Positions 1-9,793 of a stretch of DNA of 32,607 nt are shown piece by piece (the first letter of the stretch is position 1; each line of letters opens with the position of its first letter). The DNA is taken from positions 1-32,607 of the forward strand of contig CANHDN010000013.1 of the NCBI GenBank assembly GCA_947459415.1, in the 5' to 3' direction. The notes under the pieces were generated by a model, which did not search any database, was not told the DNA's origin, and was given only the letters and a program-made list of their open reading frames with translations. The position numbers and the translations under genes were made by a program. The stretch comes from Bacteroidota bacterium (GTDB taxonomy: Bacteria > Bacteroidota > Bacteroidia > UKL13-3).

Positions 1-74
1 ATATTTATTTCTCAATGGCTTTTGCCTTCTTGGTAGATATTATTCAAATGAAAACGGTGAAGACTAAAAAATAG
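1..74 (+). CDS. C-terminal fragment of a probable TerC-family integral membrane protein (5' end outside window)
   Basis: Frame 3 reads ...IYFSMAFAFLVDIIQMKTVKTKK* with TAG at 72-74. It resembles the C-terminal 'IYFAMAF..VE.LN.R.RKK' tail of TerC-family proteins from memory; only 23 residues are visible. Confidence 0.5.
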   Translation, partial: IYFSMAFAFLVDIIQMKTVKTKK

Positions 75-131
75 CCTAAAGCACACAGAATATTCATTTT
101 TTTGTAATACTTCAAATTTCATTAATTCATT

Positions 132-139
132 TATCTTTG
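132..139 (+). promoter_or_regulatory. Candidate Bacteroidota -7 box (TATCTTTG) just upstream of the histidine kinase
   Basis: Exact match to TAnnTTTG, 4 nt before ATG 144; no well-spaced -33 TTTG found. Confidence 0.35.
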
Positions 140-143
140 ATTC

Positions 144-2978
144 ATGTTTGTTAATCAAGATAAGTATAATCAATTGTTTCAGGCTGTAATTCATTCATCC
201 AAGGCGCTTATTAGTGATAAGAGCGCGAATGAGGTAATGAATGAAGTGATTACTGTATTGGGAGAAGCCGCCAATGTAGATCGGGTTTATATATTTAGAA
301 ATAGTTTTGAAAACGGTGAGTTAACATTCATGCATTATGACTATGAGTGGGTAAAAGCTGGCGTGGAGGTTCAACTTGGCTCAGAGCTGCTGGCAGCAAT
401 TCCATGGAGTGATTTTGATTGGTTAAAAGATCATTTGATTACGGGAGCAAGTTATTCTGTATCAACCAATGAATTGGAGGAAGGTCAATTTAAAGAGGCT
501 CTTGAGGTTCAAGACATTAAAAGTGTGCTGTTTACCCCAATTATTTTTGATCACAAGTTTTGGGGTTATATAGGATTTGATGATTGTACAAATTATAGAA
601 ACTGGCAAGAAATTGAAGTAAGCACCTTGTTAGCAATCTCCTCTAATATTGGTTCTTATTTAAAACGCAATGAATTGGCTCAAGCCCTTGCTTTACAATA
701 TGATGCATCTATTAAACAAAAAGAATTTTACGAAACTATTTTTAATAATATCCCTGCAGATATTGTAGTTTTTGACAAGGAACATAAATATATGTTTTTA
801 AATAGTCATGGGGTGAAAAATAATGAGGTTCGCGATTGGATGATTGGGAAAGATGATTTTGAATATTGTGCTTGGCGCAATAAGCCTACTAATATTGCCA
901 TTGAAAGAAGGGCGCAGTTTAATGAAATGTTAGCTTCTAAAGTGCCCATTCAATTTGAAGAGAAAATGCTTTCTGATTCTGGTGAATACAGATATCATGT
1001 GCGGGTTATGCACCCTGTTTTGAATGCTCAAGAAGAAGTAGATTTAGTTATTGGTTATGGATTGGATGTTACTACCATAAAAAATCAAGAGGAATTAATT
1101 ATCAAGCAAAATGAGGCCATTGTAAATTCTCCAGATGGAATTGCATTGCTAGATAGTCAAGGTCTTTATTATTATATGAACCCTGCTCATGAATCTATTT
1201 TTGGTTATGGTAAAGGAGGTTTGATTGGGAAGTCTTGGACAGTGTTATATAAACCTGAGGATTTAGAATATTTATCTCAACATGTTTTTCCTATTTTAAA
1301 TGAAAGTGGAATTTGGAATGGACAGGTTCAGGCTCAAGCGAAGGATGGTAGAGCAGTTTTTCAAGATTTAACCTTACGGCAATTAGCAGATGGTTCATTG
1401 GTTTGTATTACCCGTGATGTGTCTGATTTGGTTCTCAATATACGTTTATTGGAAGAAGCCAATCAAAAATTAGCTTTGGCTATTCAAACCACTCAACTTG
1501 GTTTTTATGAATGGGATATGCTTAATGATGAATTGGTGAGTAATGAAATTTTTAACGAAATTTTAGGTTTTGATAATACTGAAAAACATACTCATGTGAT
1601 CAATGATTGGTTTAATAGTATTCATCCAGACGATGTATACCTCGTTTCAGATGCCCTAGCAAAACAAAGGAAAGTGTCTAATGACAAAGAGGTAGAAAAC
1701 TTAAGTGTAGAATATCGAATTAAAGGTCCTAGGGGCGAATATATATGGGTACTTGACATTGGTAAAGTCACCAATTTTGATGAGGAAGGAAAACCTTTAA
1801 CCCTTGTTGGTTTTATTGTAGATATTTCCTCTAATAAAAGCATAGAAGAGAAAATTAGGGTGAGTGAAAAACGTTACAGAGATTTGGTTGAAAACTTAAG
1901 AGAGGTAATTTTTGAAACGGATGGAGAAGCAAATTTTGTGTTTTTAAATCCAGCATGGCAAAAACTTACTGGTTATACCTTGGAGGAAACATTAGGTAAA
2001 AGTTTTGTTGATTTTTATTATCCTGATGTTTCATTGATGGAGCAGTCATTTAGTAAGTTTGATTTGTTAAATCCTGCGGATACCTATTTACATGTAGAAA
2101 TTCCGTTGCAGCATAAAGATAAACACATTATTTGGTTTGATGTAGAAATTAATAAGCTGATTGATGAGGTAAACGGCAATGTAAAAGCAACTGTTGGTTC
2201 TATTGAAGATATTACTAAAAGGAAATTAGCTGAGAATGAACTGAAGCAATCTTTGGCAAAAGAAAAACAGCTTGGTGATTTAAAGGCTCGATTTGTAGGC
2301 ATGGCATCACATGAATTTCGCACACCATTGGCAGGTATTAGAAGCAGTGCAGAGTTAATACAGTTACTTGTTAATAAAAGCTCCAACGATTTATCCGGAA
2401 GTGTCTTAGCTAATGTGTTTGATAAAATTGAAAAGATAAAGTTTGATGTAGATAGAATTACAGGTTTAATGACTGATGTATTAACAATGGGTAGTATTGA
2501 ATCTGAAAAAATTACTTTCAATGCACAACTCGCCGATTTGGTAGCTTTTACAGAAAATTATCTACAAGTAGAAGGAATAAGGTATTTGTCTGGGCATGAG
2601 CTAAAATTTGATACGGACATAGAATCTGGTATAGTAAAATTTGATCCAAAACTGGTTGTTCATGTTTATAATAACTTAATGAGCAATGCAGCTAAATATG
2701 CTGCCACTAATTCAGTGATAGCGGTAAGTATTAAGCAGGTGAATGATCAAATTCAGCTTGTTTTTAAAGATCATGGAATTGGCATCCCATCTGGTGAGTT
2801 GCCATTTATTTTTGATACTTTTTTTAGAAGTTCAAATGCAGAAAATATTCCAGGAACAGGTTTAGGTTTATCAATTGCAAAATATTTTATGGATTTACAC
2901 CATGCTCAAATTCAATTGGAGAGTGAAGTAAATCAGGGTACTAAGGTAATTCTAAATTTTCCTTTAATAAAATCATAG
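144..2978 (+). CDS. GAF/multi-PAS sensor histidine kinase
   Basis: 944-aa ORF; GAF-like N-terminus, several PAS/PAC repeats, HisKA 'MASHEFRTPLAGI', HATPase N-box 'NNLMSNAAKYA', 'DHGIGI' and 'GTGLGLSIAK'. No transmembrane segment evident. Confidence 0.93.
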   Translation: MFVNQDKYNQLFQAVIHSSKALISDKSANEVMNEVITVLGEAANVDRVYIFRNSFENGELTFMHYDYEWVKAGVEVQLGSELLAAIPWSDFDWLKDHLITGASYSVSTNELEEGQFKEALEVQDIKSVLFTPIIFDHKFWGYIGFDDCTNYRNWQEIEVSTLLAISSNIGSYLKRNELAQALALQYDASIKQKEFYETIFNNIPADIVVFDKEHKYMFLNSHGVKNNEVRDWMIGKDDFEYCAWRNKPTNIAIERRAQFNEMLASKVPIQFEEKMLSDSGEYRYHVRVMHPVLNAQEEVDLVIGYGLDVTTIKNQEELIIKQNEAIVNSPDGIALLDSQGLYYYMNPAHESIFGYGKGGLIGKSWTVLYKPEDLEYLSQHVFPILNESGIWNGQVQAQAKDGRAVFQDLTLRQLADGSLVCITRDVSDLVLNIRLLEEANQKLALAIQTTQLGFYEWDMLNDELVSNEIFNEILGFDNTEKHTHVINDWFNSIHPDDVYLVSDALAKQRKVSNDKEVENLSVEYRIKGPRGEYIWVLDIGKVTNFDEEGKPLTLVGFIVDISSNKSIEEKIRVSEKRYRDLVENLREVIFETDGEANFVFLNPAWQKLTGYTLEETLGKSFVDFYYPDVSLMEQSFSKFDLLNPADTYLHVEIPLQHKDKHIIWFDVEINKLIDEVNGNVKATVGSIEDITKRKLAENELKQSLAKEKQLGDLKARFVGMASHEFRTPLAGIRSSAELIQLLVNKSSNDLSGSVLANVFDKIEKIKFDVDRITGLMTDVLTMGSIESEKITFNAQLADLVAFTENYLQVEGIRYLSGHELKFDTDIESGIVKFDPKLVVHVYNNLMSNAAKYAATNSVIAVSIKQVNDQIQLVFKDHGIGIPSGELPFIFDTFFRSSNAENIPGTGLGLSIAKYFMDLHHAQIQLESEVNQGTKVILNFPLIKS

Positions 2979-3018
2979 ACTAATAAACTAAAATGAGTTT
3001 CCTTTACCTAAAATGCCT

Positions 3019-3026
3019 TATTTTTG
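3019..3026 (+). promoter_or_regulatory. Candidate Bacteroidota -7 box (TATTTTTG) for yicC
   Basis: Exact TAnnTTTG match 16 nt upstream of ATG 3043; weak TTTC at about -33. Confidence 0.4.
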
Positions 3027-3042
3027 GCGCTTATCTATTTTT

Positions 3043-3912
3043 ATGTTAAGATCCATGACAGGCTTCGGGCAAGCCGAAGGCGAAACAGAAAGGTTTTCTG
3101 TAAAAGTTGAACTCAAAAGTTTAAACAGTAAATTTTTTGAACTGAGTATTCGAATGCCCAGAAATTGGCAACACAAGGAACTCGAATTGCGCAAAGAAAT
3201 GGCTAAGATCATTGAGCGAGGCACTGTTCAATTGCATATACAAATTACTTATAAATTAGCTGAAGATAGAATTACACCCATTAACAAAGAGGTAGCATCC
3301 TATTATTTAAATGAAATTACTTCAGTAGCCTCACAAAATGGATATCAGGCAAGTGATTTGCTTGGTAATATATTTGATATTCCAAATGTGTTACAACCAA
3401 ATGATGACACGCCTGAAGAATCTGATTGGGTGTATATTATGGAGGTTGTTCACAAGGCATTTGCAAAATTTGATTTATACAGGCTTACTGAGGGTAAAAT
3501 ATTAATAGACGAGTTTAGCAAAAGTTCATCTCATATTCTTGCTAAAATGAATGCATTAACACCTTTTGAAAATGAAAGAATTGAAACCATTAAAGAGCGT
3601 TTGCGGAAAGAATTGGCAAATTTAAATCAAGAACAAATTGATAAAAACAGATTTGAACAAGAGTTAATTTATTACCTAGAGAAATTAGATATAAATGAAG
3701 AAAAGGTCCGTTTAAAGCAACATTGTGACTACATGGAAGAGGTAATTAGGATGGCGTCTACGGGTAAAAAATTGGGTTTTATTGCTCAAGAAATGGGAAG
3801 AGAAATTAATACCATAGGTTCAAAGAGTAATCACCATCTGATGCAGCGTTCTGTGGTAGAAATGAAGGAAGAACTAGAAAAAATTAAAGAACAAATAAAC
3901 AATGTGCTTTAA
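3043..3912 (+). CDS. yicC: YicC family protein (endoribonuclease-like)
   Basis: 'MLRSMTGFGQAEGE...' N-terminus and C-terminal 'GKKLGFIAQEMGREINTIGSKSNHHLMQRSVVEMKEELEKIKEQINNVL' are family hallmarks. Start moved from 3013 to 3043. Confidence 0.93.
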   Translation: MLRSMTGFGQAEGETERFSVKVELKSLNSKFFELSIRMPRNWQHKELELRKEMAKIIERGTVQLHIQITYKLAEDRITPINKEVASYYLNEITSVASQNGYQASDLLGNIFDIPNVLQPNDDTPEESDWVYIMEVVHKAFAKFDLYRLTEGKILIDEFSKSSSHILAKMNALTPFENERIETIKERLRKELANLNQEQIDKNRFEQELIYYLEKLDINEEKVRLKQHCDYMEEVIRMASTGKKLGFIAQEMGREINTIGSKSNHHLMQRSVVEMKEELEKIKEQINNVL

Positions 3913-3926
3913 TAGATCAAAGGTTT

Positions 3927-4496
3927 ATGAATAAAGGGAAAGTAATCATATTTTGTGCTCCATCTGGGTCGGGCAAAACTACTATTGTTAAGCATTTACT
4001 TCAGGTAAATCCTAATTTAATGTTTTCGGTTTCTGCCTGCACACGTGATAAACGTGTTGGCGAGGTAGATGGGAAAGATTATTATTTTTTGGGAAAGGAT
4101 GCCTTCGAACAAAAAATAAGTGCGAATGAGTTTTTGGAATACGAAGAAGTCTACGGGGGTAATTTTTATGGTACTTTAAAATCTGAAATAGACAGAATTT
4201 GGGCCTTAGACAAAGTTGTTATTTTTGATGTGGATGTGGTAGGGGGTTTACATTTAAAACAATATTTTGGTGACAATGCACTTGCAATTTTTGTTAAACC
4301 ACCAAACATACAAGTACTTGAAGAAAGATTGCGATTTAGGTCTACCGAAACTGAAGAAACACTCCGCATGCGCGTAAATAAGGCCGTTAAAGAAATTGCA
4401 TTTGAATCTAAATTTGAGCAGGTTTTATTGAATGATGATTTAAAGCATGCACTTGCTCAGGCAGAATTAATAGTTAATCATTTTATTAAAACTTGA
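3927..4496 (+). CDS. gmk: Guanylate kinase
   Basis: P-loop 'APSGSGKTTIVKHL', 'SVSACTRDKRVGEVDGKDYYF'; 189 aa. Confidence 0.96.
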   Translation: MNKGKVIIFCAPSGSGKTTIVKHLLQVNPNLMFSVSACTRDKRVGEVDGKDYYFLGKDAFEQKISANEFLEYEEVYGGNFYGTLKSEIDRIWALDKVVIFDVDVVGGLHLKQYFGDNALAIFVKPPNIQVLEERLRFRSTETEETLRMRVNKAVKEIAFESKFEQVLLNDDLKHALAQAELIVNHFIKT

Positions 4497-4500
4497 TTAG

Positions 4501-5088
4501 ATGGCAGAAATTGGACTTTTTTTTGGTTCTTTTAATCCAATTCATGTTGGGCATTTAATCATAGCCAATTATATGGCTGATTATACACATTTGGATGAAA
4601 TTTGGTTTGTTGTTTCTCCTCAGAATCCTTTTAAAGGCAGCGAAGAATTGCTTTCTGAAAATACTCGTTTAGACTTGTTAGAATTAGCAATTTCTGGCGA
4701 TAGTCGTTTTAAAACCTGTGATATTGAATTTGCATTGCCACGACCTTCATATACAGCGTTTACCTTACAGGAACTTAATATAAAATTTCCTATGCATCAT
4801 TTTACTTTGATTATAGGTGGCGACAATTTACAGAGTTTTCACTTTTGGAAAGACTATCAGCGTATCTTAGAAAATCATTCTGTGTTTGTTTATGCTCGAA
4901 CAGGTATTCTGGAGCAACAAAATATTGTAAATCACCCTTCAGTAAAATTATTTGAGGTGCCATTATTAAATATTTCTTCCACCTATATCAGACAAACTAT
5001 TCAAGCGGGAATGTCTATTAGGTATTTGGTTCCTGAGTTAGTTAGGCTAGAAATTGAACGCTTAAATCTCTATCATTTACCGAAATAA
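4501..5088 (+). CDS. nadD: Nicotinate-nucleotide adenylyltransferase
   Basis: 'GLFFGSFNPIHVGHLIIA' and C-terminal 'ISSTYIRQTIQAGMSIRYLVP' nucleotidyltransferase motifs. Confidence 0.95.
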   Translation: MAEIGLFFGSFNPIHVGHLIIANYMADYTHLDEIWFVVSPQNPFKGSEELLSENTRLDLLELAISGDSRFKTCDIEFALPRPSYTAFTLQELNIKFPMHHFTLIIGGDNLQSFHFWKDYQRILENHSVFVYARTGILEQQNIVNHPSVKLFEVPLLNISSTYIRQTIQAGMSIRYLVPELVRLEIERLNLYHLPK

Positions 5089-5172
5089 GTAAATTTATTT
5101 CTTTTTTTATTACATTTTTTTCCTTTTATTTGATGTGTAATGATATATTCTCCCTATATCATTGCTTGTTCA

Positions 5173-6261
5173 ATGAAAAGTATAAAAAATAATCGGAAAA
5201 TTCTAGTTTTAGAAGATGATACGCATATTAGAAATAATGTGGTTGAGTTTCTAATGCTGAATGATTATGATGTTGCATCTGCTGAAAATGGAGTTCAAGG
5301 TTTAATCACTTATGCTACCTTTAAGCCAGATTTAATCATTTGTGATATCATGATGCCTGAAATGGATGGCTATACTTTTTTAGAAGAATTACAGAAGCGA
5401 TATCCCTTAAATTTTACAATTTTTATTTTCTTAACAGCTAAGAATAGTGCAGCTGATCACAGAAAAGGGATGTATTTAGGAGCAGATGACTATATTGTTA
5501 AACCATTTACATTTAATGATTTATTAAATGCCATTGAAACCAGGTTTGCAAAGAGTGATTTGAGAAGAGAAAGTATTGAAAAAGCTGCTGAGAAAATGAA
5601 ACAGCAGTCCTATTCTACTCCATTTCATGAGTTTAATACCTGTTTAAATGGAATTTTGACTGGTTCACAGTTTTTAATGGGTAATGCTGAAAAATTGCCA
5701 TTAGATATTGAAACTCAATCCATATTAGATGTTATTAAACGCAGTGGTTTAAGATTGAGTAGGGCAATTAATAATTTTATATTAAGTAAAGAACTTGAAT
5801 CGAAAACATATTTTCCATTCATAGAGGATGTGCCGGCAACTTACCTGGTTAATTCAATTGTAAATGTTGCGTCTGATCATCATCGATCTGAAGATTTAAA
5901 TCTCTTAGTTGAAGGACTTTCCATTAAAACCGATAAATTTTTATTGAAACGTGTTTTAGATGAATTAACAGAAAATGCCTTCAAATTCACGCAAAAAGGT
6001 GATGCAGTGAATTGGAATATTTTTTTATCCCCAGAAACAAGTAGTTTAGAAATTGTGTACCCTAATAAATTTAGGTTCAGCAATGAAAAATTTGAACAAA
6101 TTACAGCCTATAATCAATTTACGATTGGTACCCAGGTTTTAGAAGGCTTAGGATTGGGTTTATTTCTTTCTCAAAAAATTAGTGAATTAGTAGGATTTGC
6201 ATTGAGCTTCAAAGAATTAAACAACAATCAATTATGCTTTAAAATTACCCTTACTAATTAA
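5173..6261 (+). CDS. Inverted-hybrid two-component protein: N-terminal response-regulator receiver plus C-terminal degenerate histidine kinase
   Basis: Receiver 'ILVLEDDTHIR...DLIICDIMMPEMDG...FLTAK...GADDYIVKPF', then 'FHEFNTCLNGIL', N-box 'LDELTENAFKFT' and G2 'GLGLGLFLSQKI'. Start moved from 5140 to ATG 5173. Confidence 0.85.
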   Translation: MKSIKNNRKILVLEDDTHIRNNVVEFLMLNDYDVASAENGVQGLITYATFKPDLIICDIMMPEMDGYTFLEELQKRYPLNFTIFIFLTAKNSAADHRKGMYLGADDYIVKPFTFNDLLNAIETRFAKSDLRRESIEKAAEKMKQQSYSTPFHEFNTCLNGILTGSQFLMGNAEKLPLDIETQSILDVIKRSGLRLSRAINNFILSKELESKTYFPFIEDVPATYLVNSIVNVASDHHRSEDLNLLVEGLSIKTDKFLLKRVLDELTENAFKFTQKGDAVNWNIFLSPETSSLEIVYPNKFRFSNEKFEQITAYNQFTIGTQVLEGLGLGLFLSQKISELVGFALSFKELNNNQLCFKITLTN

Positions 6262-6280
6262 AAATTTATATTTATTGAAT

Positions 6281-7066
6281 ATGTCGATGAATAACAATGG
6301 GTTTTTGGCAGATAAAATAATTGTTTGTGAAGACGATTCTATCTTGCGTAGTAATATTTCGGCTGCCTTGGAAATGGAAGGCTTTCATGTTTACCAGGCA
6401 GCGAATGGCTTAGAAACAAAACAATTATTATTGGCTAAACGTGTTTCACTATTGGTTTCAGATTGGTCTATGCCAGTTATGGATGGAATCGATTTGTTGA
6501 GTTTTGTAAAGTCTGATAAACGCTTTTCTCATATTCCTTTTATTTTTTTAACTGCTAAAACGGAGGTAGATGATAAATTATTTGCGCTGGGTTTAATGGC
6601 AGACGACTACATTACTAAGCCTTTTTCTCTGCACGAATTAGTTTTTAAGTGCCGAAATAATATTGAAAACAGAAAACAAGTGATTATTGCTAATCTGGTA
6701 AATAATGTAGAATCTAAATTTGATTCTAGAGATCAGAAATTTTTAAGTCAGATTAAAGAGTTTATTAATAAAAATATTGCTAATGATGAACTTGCCCTCT
6801 CAGATTTTGCTTCAGAATTTCCGATGAGTGTATCTTCTATACAAAAAAACATCAAACGAATTTGTGGTCAGTCCCTCTTTAAATTAATTATTGATATGCG
6901 TTTGCAAAAAGCGAAAAATATGATTGAAGCCAATGCAGCACCCATATCAGAGGTATTATATCATTGCGGCTTTAATAACCACAATCATTTTACTAAAAAG
7001 TTTAAAGATAAATATGGAATTTTACCTTCAAAGCTCAGTAAGGGTGAAGTTCAAGAAGCAAACTAG
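6281..7066 (+). CDS. Response regulator with C-terminal AraC-type HTH
   Basis: Receiver 'IIVCEDDSILR...LLVSDWSMPVMDG...FLTAK...DDYITKPF'; C-terminal 'RLQKAKNMIE...ISEVLYHCGFNNHNHFTKKFKDKYGILPSKL'. Confidence 0.92.
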   Translation: MSMNNNGFLADKIIVCEDDSILRSNISAALEMEGFHVYQAANGLETKQLLLAKRVSLLVSDWSMPVMDGIDLLSFVKSDKRFSHIPFIFLTAKTEVDDKLFALGLMADDYITKPFSLHELVFKCRNNIENRKQVIIANLVNNVESKFDSRDQKFLSQIKEFINKNIANDELALSDFASEFPMSVSSIQKNIKRICGQSLFKLIIDMRLQKAKNMIEANAAPISEVLYHCGFNNHNHFTKKFKDKYGILPSKLSKGEVQEAN

Positions 7067-7098
7067 TTTTCTCTTGTTTTAGGTAATTAAACCATAAA

Positions 7099-8496
7099 CT
7101 ATTCAATACTTTTTTTTAACCAAGTGGTTTTAGTTTGGCAAAACGCTAACAGTCCTTCTGGACCCAATTCTCTGCCAAATCCTGAGTTTTTGATTCCTCC
7201 AAAAGGTATTTTAGGATCACTTTTTACCATCTGGTTTATGTAAACCATGCCGCTTTCAATTTCAGCAGCTATTCGCTCAGCTTTACTAACATCTTTTGTG
7301 AAAATACTTGCACCTAAGCCAAATGAGGTATTATTTGCGATGGCAATTAATTCTTGTTCGCTTGAAAATTCAAAGACAGTTAAAACAGGCCCGAAAAGTT
7401 CTTCTTGAGCGGCTATGTTGTTATCTGGTATGTTTGTTAAAATAGTAGGAGGGAAGAAGTAGCCATTAGCCGGAACATGCTCGTGCTGCCAATATAATTT
7501 TGCTCCACTGCTTATGCTTTCTTGTACTTGTTTTTTTAAGTTTTCTAGAAGATCTTTTCTTGCCAATGGTCCTATATTGATCCCAATTTCTTGGGGGTTG
7601 CCTATCTTATAGGCTGCTAATTTTTGCTTGGTTAGCGTTAAAAAATCAGTTAGTAGGTTGCTATGAACCAAAAAGCGTTTGGCTGCTACACAACTTTGTC
7701 CATTATTCTGAAATCTACTAAATAAAATCTCATCAATTACCTCAGGTAAATTTACATCATCCAGTAAAATTAGGGGATCTGATCCTCCTAATTCTAATAC
7801 CATAGGTTTTATATTTTTGCCAGCAATAGAAGCAATATGCGCACCAGTGATAGTGCTACCAGTAAAGGTTACTGCCCGAATTTGAGGCATGGCTATGCAG
7901 GTCTCAATTACTTCATTATTCAGGAAACAAGTGTTGAAGATATATTTGGGGAGTGGCTCACATTGATCTAAAATATGCTGTAAGGCCAAAGAACTCTCAG
8001 AAACATTTGGTGCAGGTTTTACCAGCATGGCATTCCCACTGATGATACATGGTATTGCGCTCCTTAAAATTTGCCAATAGGGGAAATTCCATGGAAAAAT
8101 TCCTAATACAAGGCCTACTGGTATTTTTTCAATTTTAACATCTGATCCATTCCCCGTATTAATTTTTTTTGCTGCTAAAATCTCAATCGAATTTTGATAG
8201 TAATATTCGCATAAACTTGCACTTTTAAGTACTTCAGCTTTTGCATGAGCAACTAATTTGCCCATTTCTTTACTTGCAATTTGAGCTAAATCATCAGCGT
8301 TTTTTTGAAGTAACTGTGCCAGTATAGGTAAGAATTCAATTCTTTTTTCTATGGTTTGACGCGCCCATTCTTGTTGAGCCAAGTTCATGGTATCTAAAAT
8401 ATATGTAATATCTGCCAACGAGTCAATGGCTGTATATTCTCCTATAAGTTCTTCTGTAAATGGGTTTATGCTGGTAAAGTGTGAATTTTTATTCAT
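7099..8496 (-). CDS. NAD(P)-dependent aldehyde dehydrogenase, succinate-semialdehyde dehydrogenase-like
   Basis: 'GIFPWNFPYWQ', 'VTFTGST', 'LELGGSDPLI', 'NNGQSCVAAKRF', 'EELFGPVLTVF'; 465 aa. Confidence 0.92.
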   Translation of the reverse strand: MNKNSHFTSINPFTEELIGEYTAIDSLADITYILDTMNLAQQEWARQTIEKRIEFLPILAQLLQKNADDLAQIASKEMGKLVAHAKAEVLKSASLCEYYYQNSIEILAAKKINTGNGSDVKIEKIPVGLVLGIFPWNFPYWQILRSAIPCIISGNAMLVKPAPNVSESSLALQHILDQCEPLPKYIFNTCFLNNEVIETCIAMPQIRAVTFTGSTITGAHIASIAGKNIKPMVLELGGSDPLILLDDVNLPEVIDEILFSRFQNNGQSCVAAKRFLVHSNLLTDFLTLTKQKLAAYKIGNPQEIGINIGPLARKDLLENLKKQVQESISSGAKLYWQHEHVPANGYFFPPTILTNIPDNNIAAQEELFGPVLTVFEFSSEQELIAIANNTSFGLGASIFTKDVSKAERIAAEIESGMVYINQMVKSDPKIPFGGIKNSGFGRELGPEGLLAFCQTKTTWLKKSIE

Positions 8497-8544
8497 AAGG
8501 TATAAAGGCTTTAATAAGAAATTTGTTTACAAAAGTGATTAAAT

Positions 8545-8573
8545 AAAAAAGAAGCGCTTTGCGCTTCTTTTTT
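8545..8573 (-). terminator. Rho-independent terminator-like hairpin at the end of the enoyl-CoA hydratase gene (near-symmetric)
   Basis: aaaaaagaagcgc-ttt-gcgcttctttttt: 13-bp perfect stem with 3-nt loop, A/T-flanked on both sides. Confidence 0.8.
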
Positions 8574-9363
8574 ATTTTCCTCTAAATTTTGCTGGGCGCT
8601 TTTCTAAAAAGGCATTGGTACCTTCTATGAAATCTTCTGAACCAAAGAAATTCCCAAATTCATTCACTTCTAAATTATTTCCATCTGCCCGTTTTTCATA
8701 AAAGGCATTAACACATTGTATGACACTGGCAACAGCCAATGGCGCTTTAGATTTTATTTTGTTTAAGATTTCCTCACATTTAAGAATTAACTGATCGGCA
8801 GGAACTACATGGTTTACCAAACCCAATTGTAGTGCTGAATTGGCATCAATAATATCTCCGGTCATTAATAATTCTAGGGCTTTACCTTTCCCAATGAGTT
8901 GAGCTAATCTTTGAGTGCCCGCATAACCTGGAATAATACCTAAATTAACTTCTGGTTGACCAAATTTAGCTTTTTCAGAACATACACGCATGTGGCAGCT
9001 CATTGCTAATTCATTACCTCCGCCCAAAGCAAATCCATTGATGGCTGCAATTACTGGTTTAGGGCAATGTTCAATAGCCCGCAATACTGCATGGCCTTCT
9101 TGGCTCATGCGCGTTCCTTCTTCTACTGTGAAATTAGCAAATTCTGCGATATCTGCGCCGGCAGCAAAAGCCTTGCTTCCTTTTCCAGTTAGGATTACAC
9201 CCCTAATATTGGTCTTATCATAAATACTTAAAATGGCATTTTTTATATCACTAAGTGTTTGAATGTTTAACGCATTAAGTTTGTCTTCACGGTTAATTGT
9301 GATATAAAATATTTGATCTTTTTCCTCAGTAGTAATGGTTTCGTATGTAATTTCGTTACTCAT
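8572..9363 (-). CDS. Enoyl-CoA hydratase/isomerase (crotonase) family protein
   Basis: 'AGADIAEF', 'NGFALGGGNELAMSCHMRV', 'FGQPEVNLGIIPGYAGTQRL' with both catalytic Glu positions present. Confidence 0.94.
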   Translation of the reverse strand: MSNEITYETITTEEKDQIFYITINREDKLNALNIQTLSDIKNAILSIYDKTNIRGVILTGKGSKAFAAGADIAEFANFTVEEGTRMSQEGHAVLRAIEHCPKPVIAAINGFALGGGNELAMSCHMRVCSEKAKFGQPEVNLGIIPGYAGTQRLAQLIGKGKALELLMTGDIIDANSALQLGLVNHVVPADQLILKCEEILNKIKSKAPLAVASVIQCVNAFYEKRADGNNLEVNEFGNFFGSEDFIEGTNAFLEKRPAKFRGK

Positions 9364-9382
9364 ATTTAAGTATAGTTTATAT

Positions 9383-9793
9383 TTAAAATGTTCTATTTGT
9401 AGCTACCCATTGTTTGATATATTCTGCAATTTCGCTGGTATGTGTGCCAGGAGTAAATAACTTGCCAATTCCCATTTCTTGAAGTTTTTCAATGTCTTCC
9501 TCTGGTATAATACCTCCACCAGTAATTAAAATATCTGAAACATGTTGTTGTGTAAGTAAATCGTTTAATTTTTTGAAAACACTGAGGTGCGCTCCAGATA
9601 AAATGCTTACACCTATCACATCTACATCTTCTTGCAAAGCTGCTTGCACTACCATTTCTGGTGTTTGCCTGAGCCCAGTGTAAATAACTTCCATGCCTGC
9701 ATCTCTCAATGCTGTGGCAATAACCTTGGCACCACGGTCGTGGCCATCAAGACCAATTTTGGCAACCAAAACACGAATTGGACGACTCATCAT
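9383..9793 (-). CDS. Stand-alone cobalamin-binding domain protein (methylmalonyl-CoA mutase C-terminal domain-like)
   Basis: '[40 protein letters not shown]': DxHxxG B12-binding motif; 136 aa with no mutase barrel. Confidence 0.92.
   Translation of the reverse strand: MMSRPIRVLVAKIGLDGHDRGAKVIATALRDAGMEVIYTGLRQTPEMVVQAALQEDVDVIGVSILSGAHLSVFKKLNDLLTQQHVSDILITGGGIIPEEDIEKLQEMGIGKLFTPGTHTSEIAEYIKQWVATNRTF

Noticed and set aside
12-194. 60-aa minus-strand ORF at the left edge
   Set aside because: Overlaps the probable TerC tail and the kinase start; low-complexity composition, no family signal.
2084-2521. 145-aa minus-strand ORF
   Set aside because: Antisense to the HisKA/PAS region of a strongly supported histidine kinase; composition looks like a shadow ORF.
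3013-3042. N-terminal extension of yicC to 3013
   Set aside because: Family N-terminus begins at MLRSMTGFG (3043), and the extension contains a -7-like TATTTTTG.
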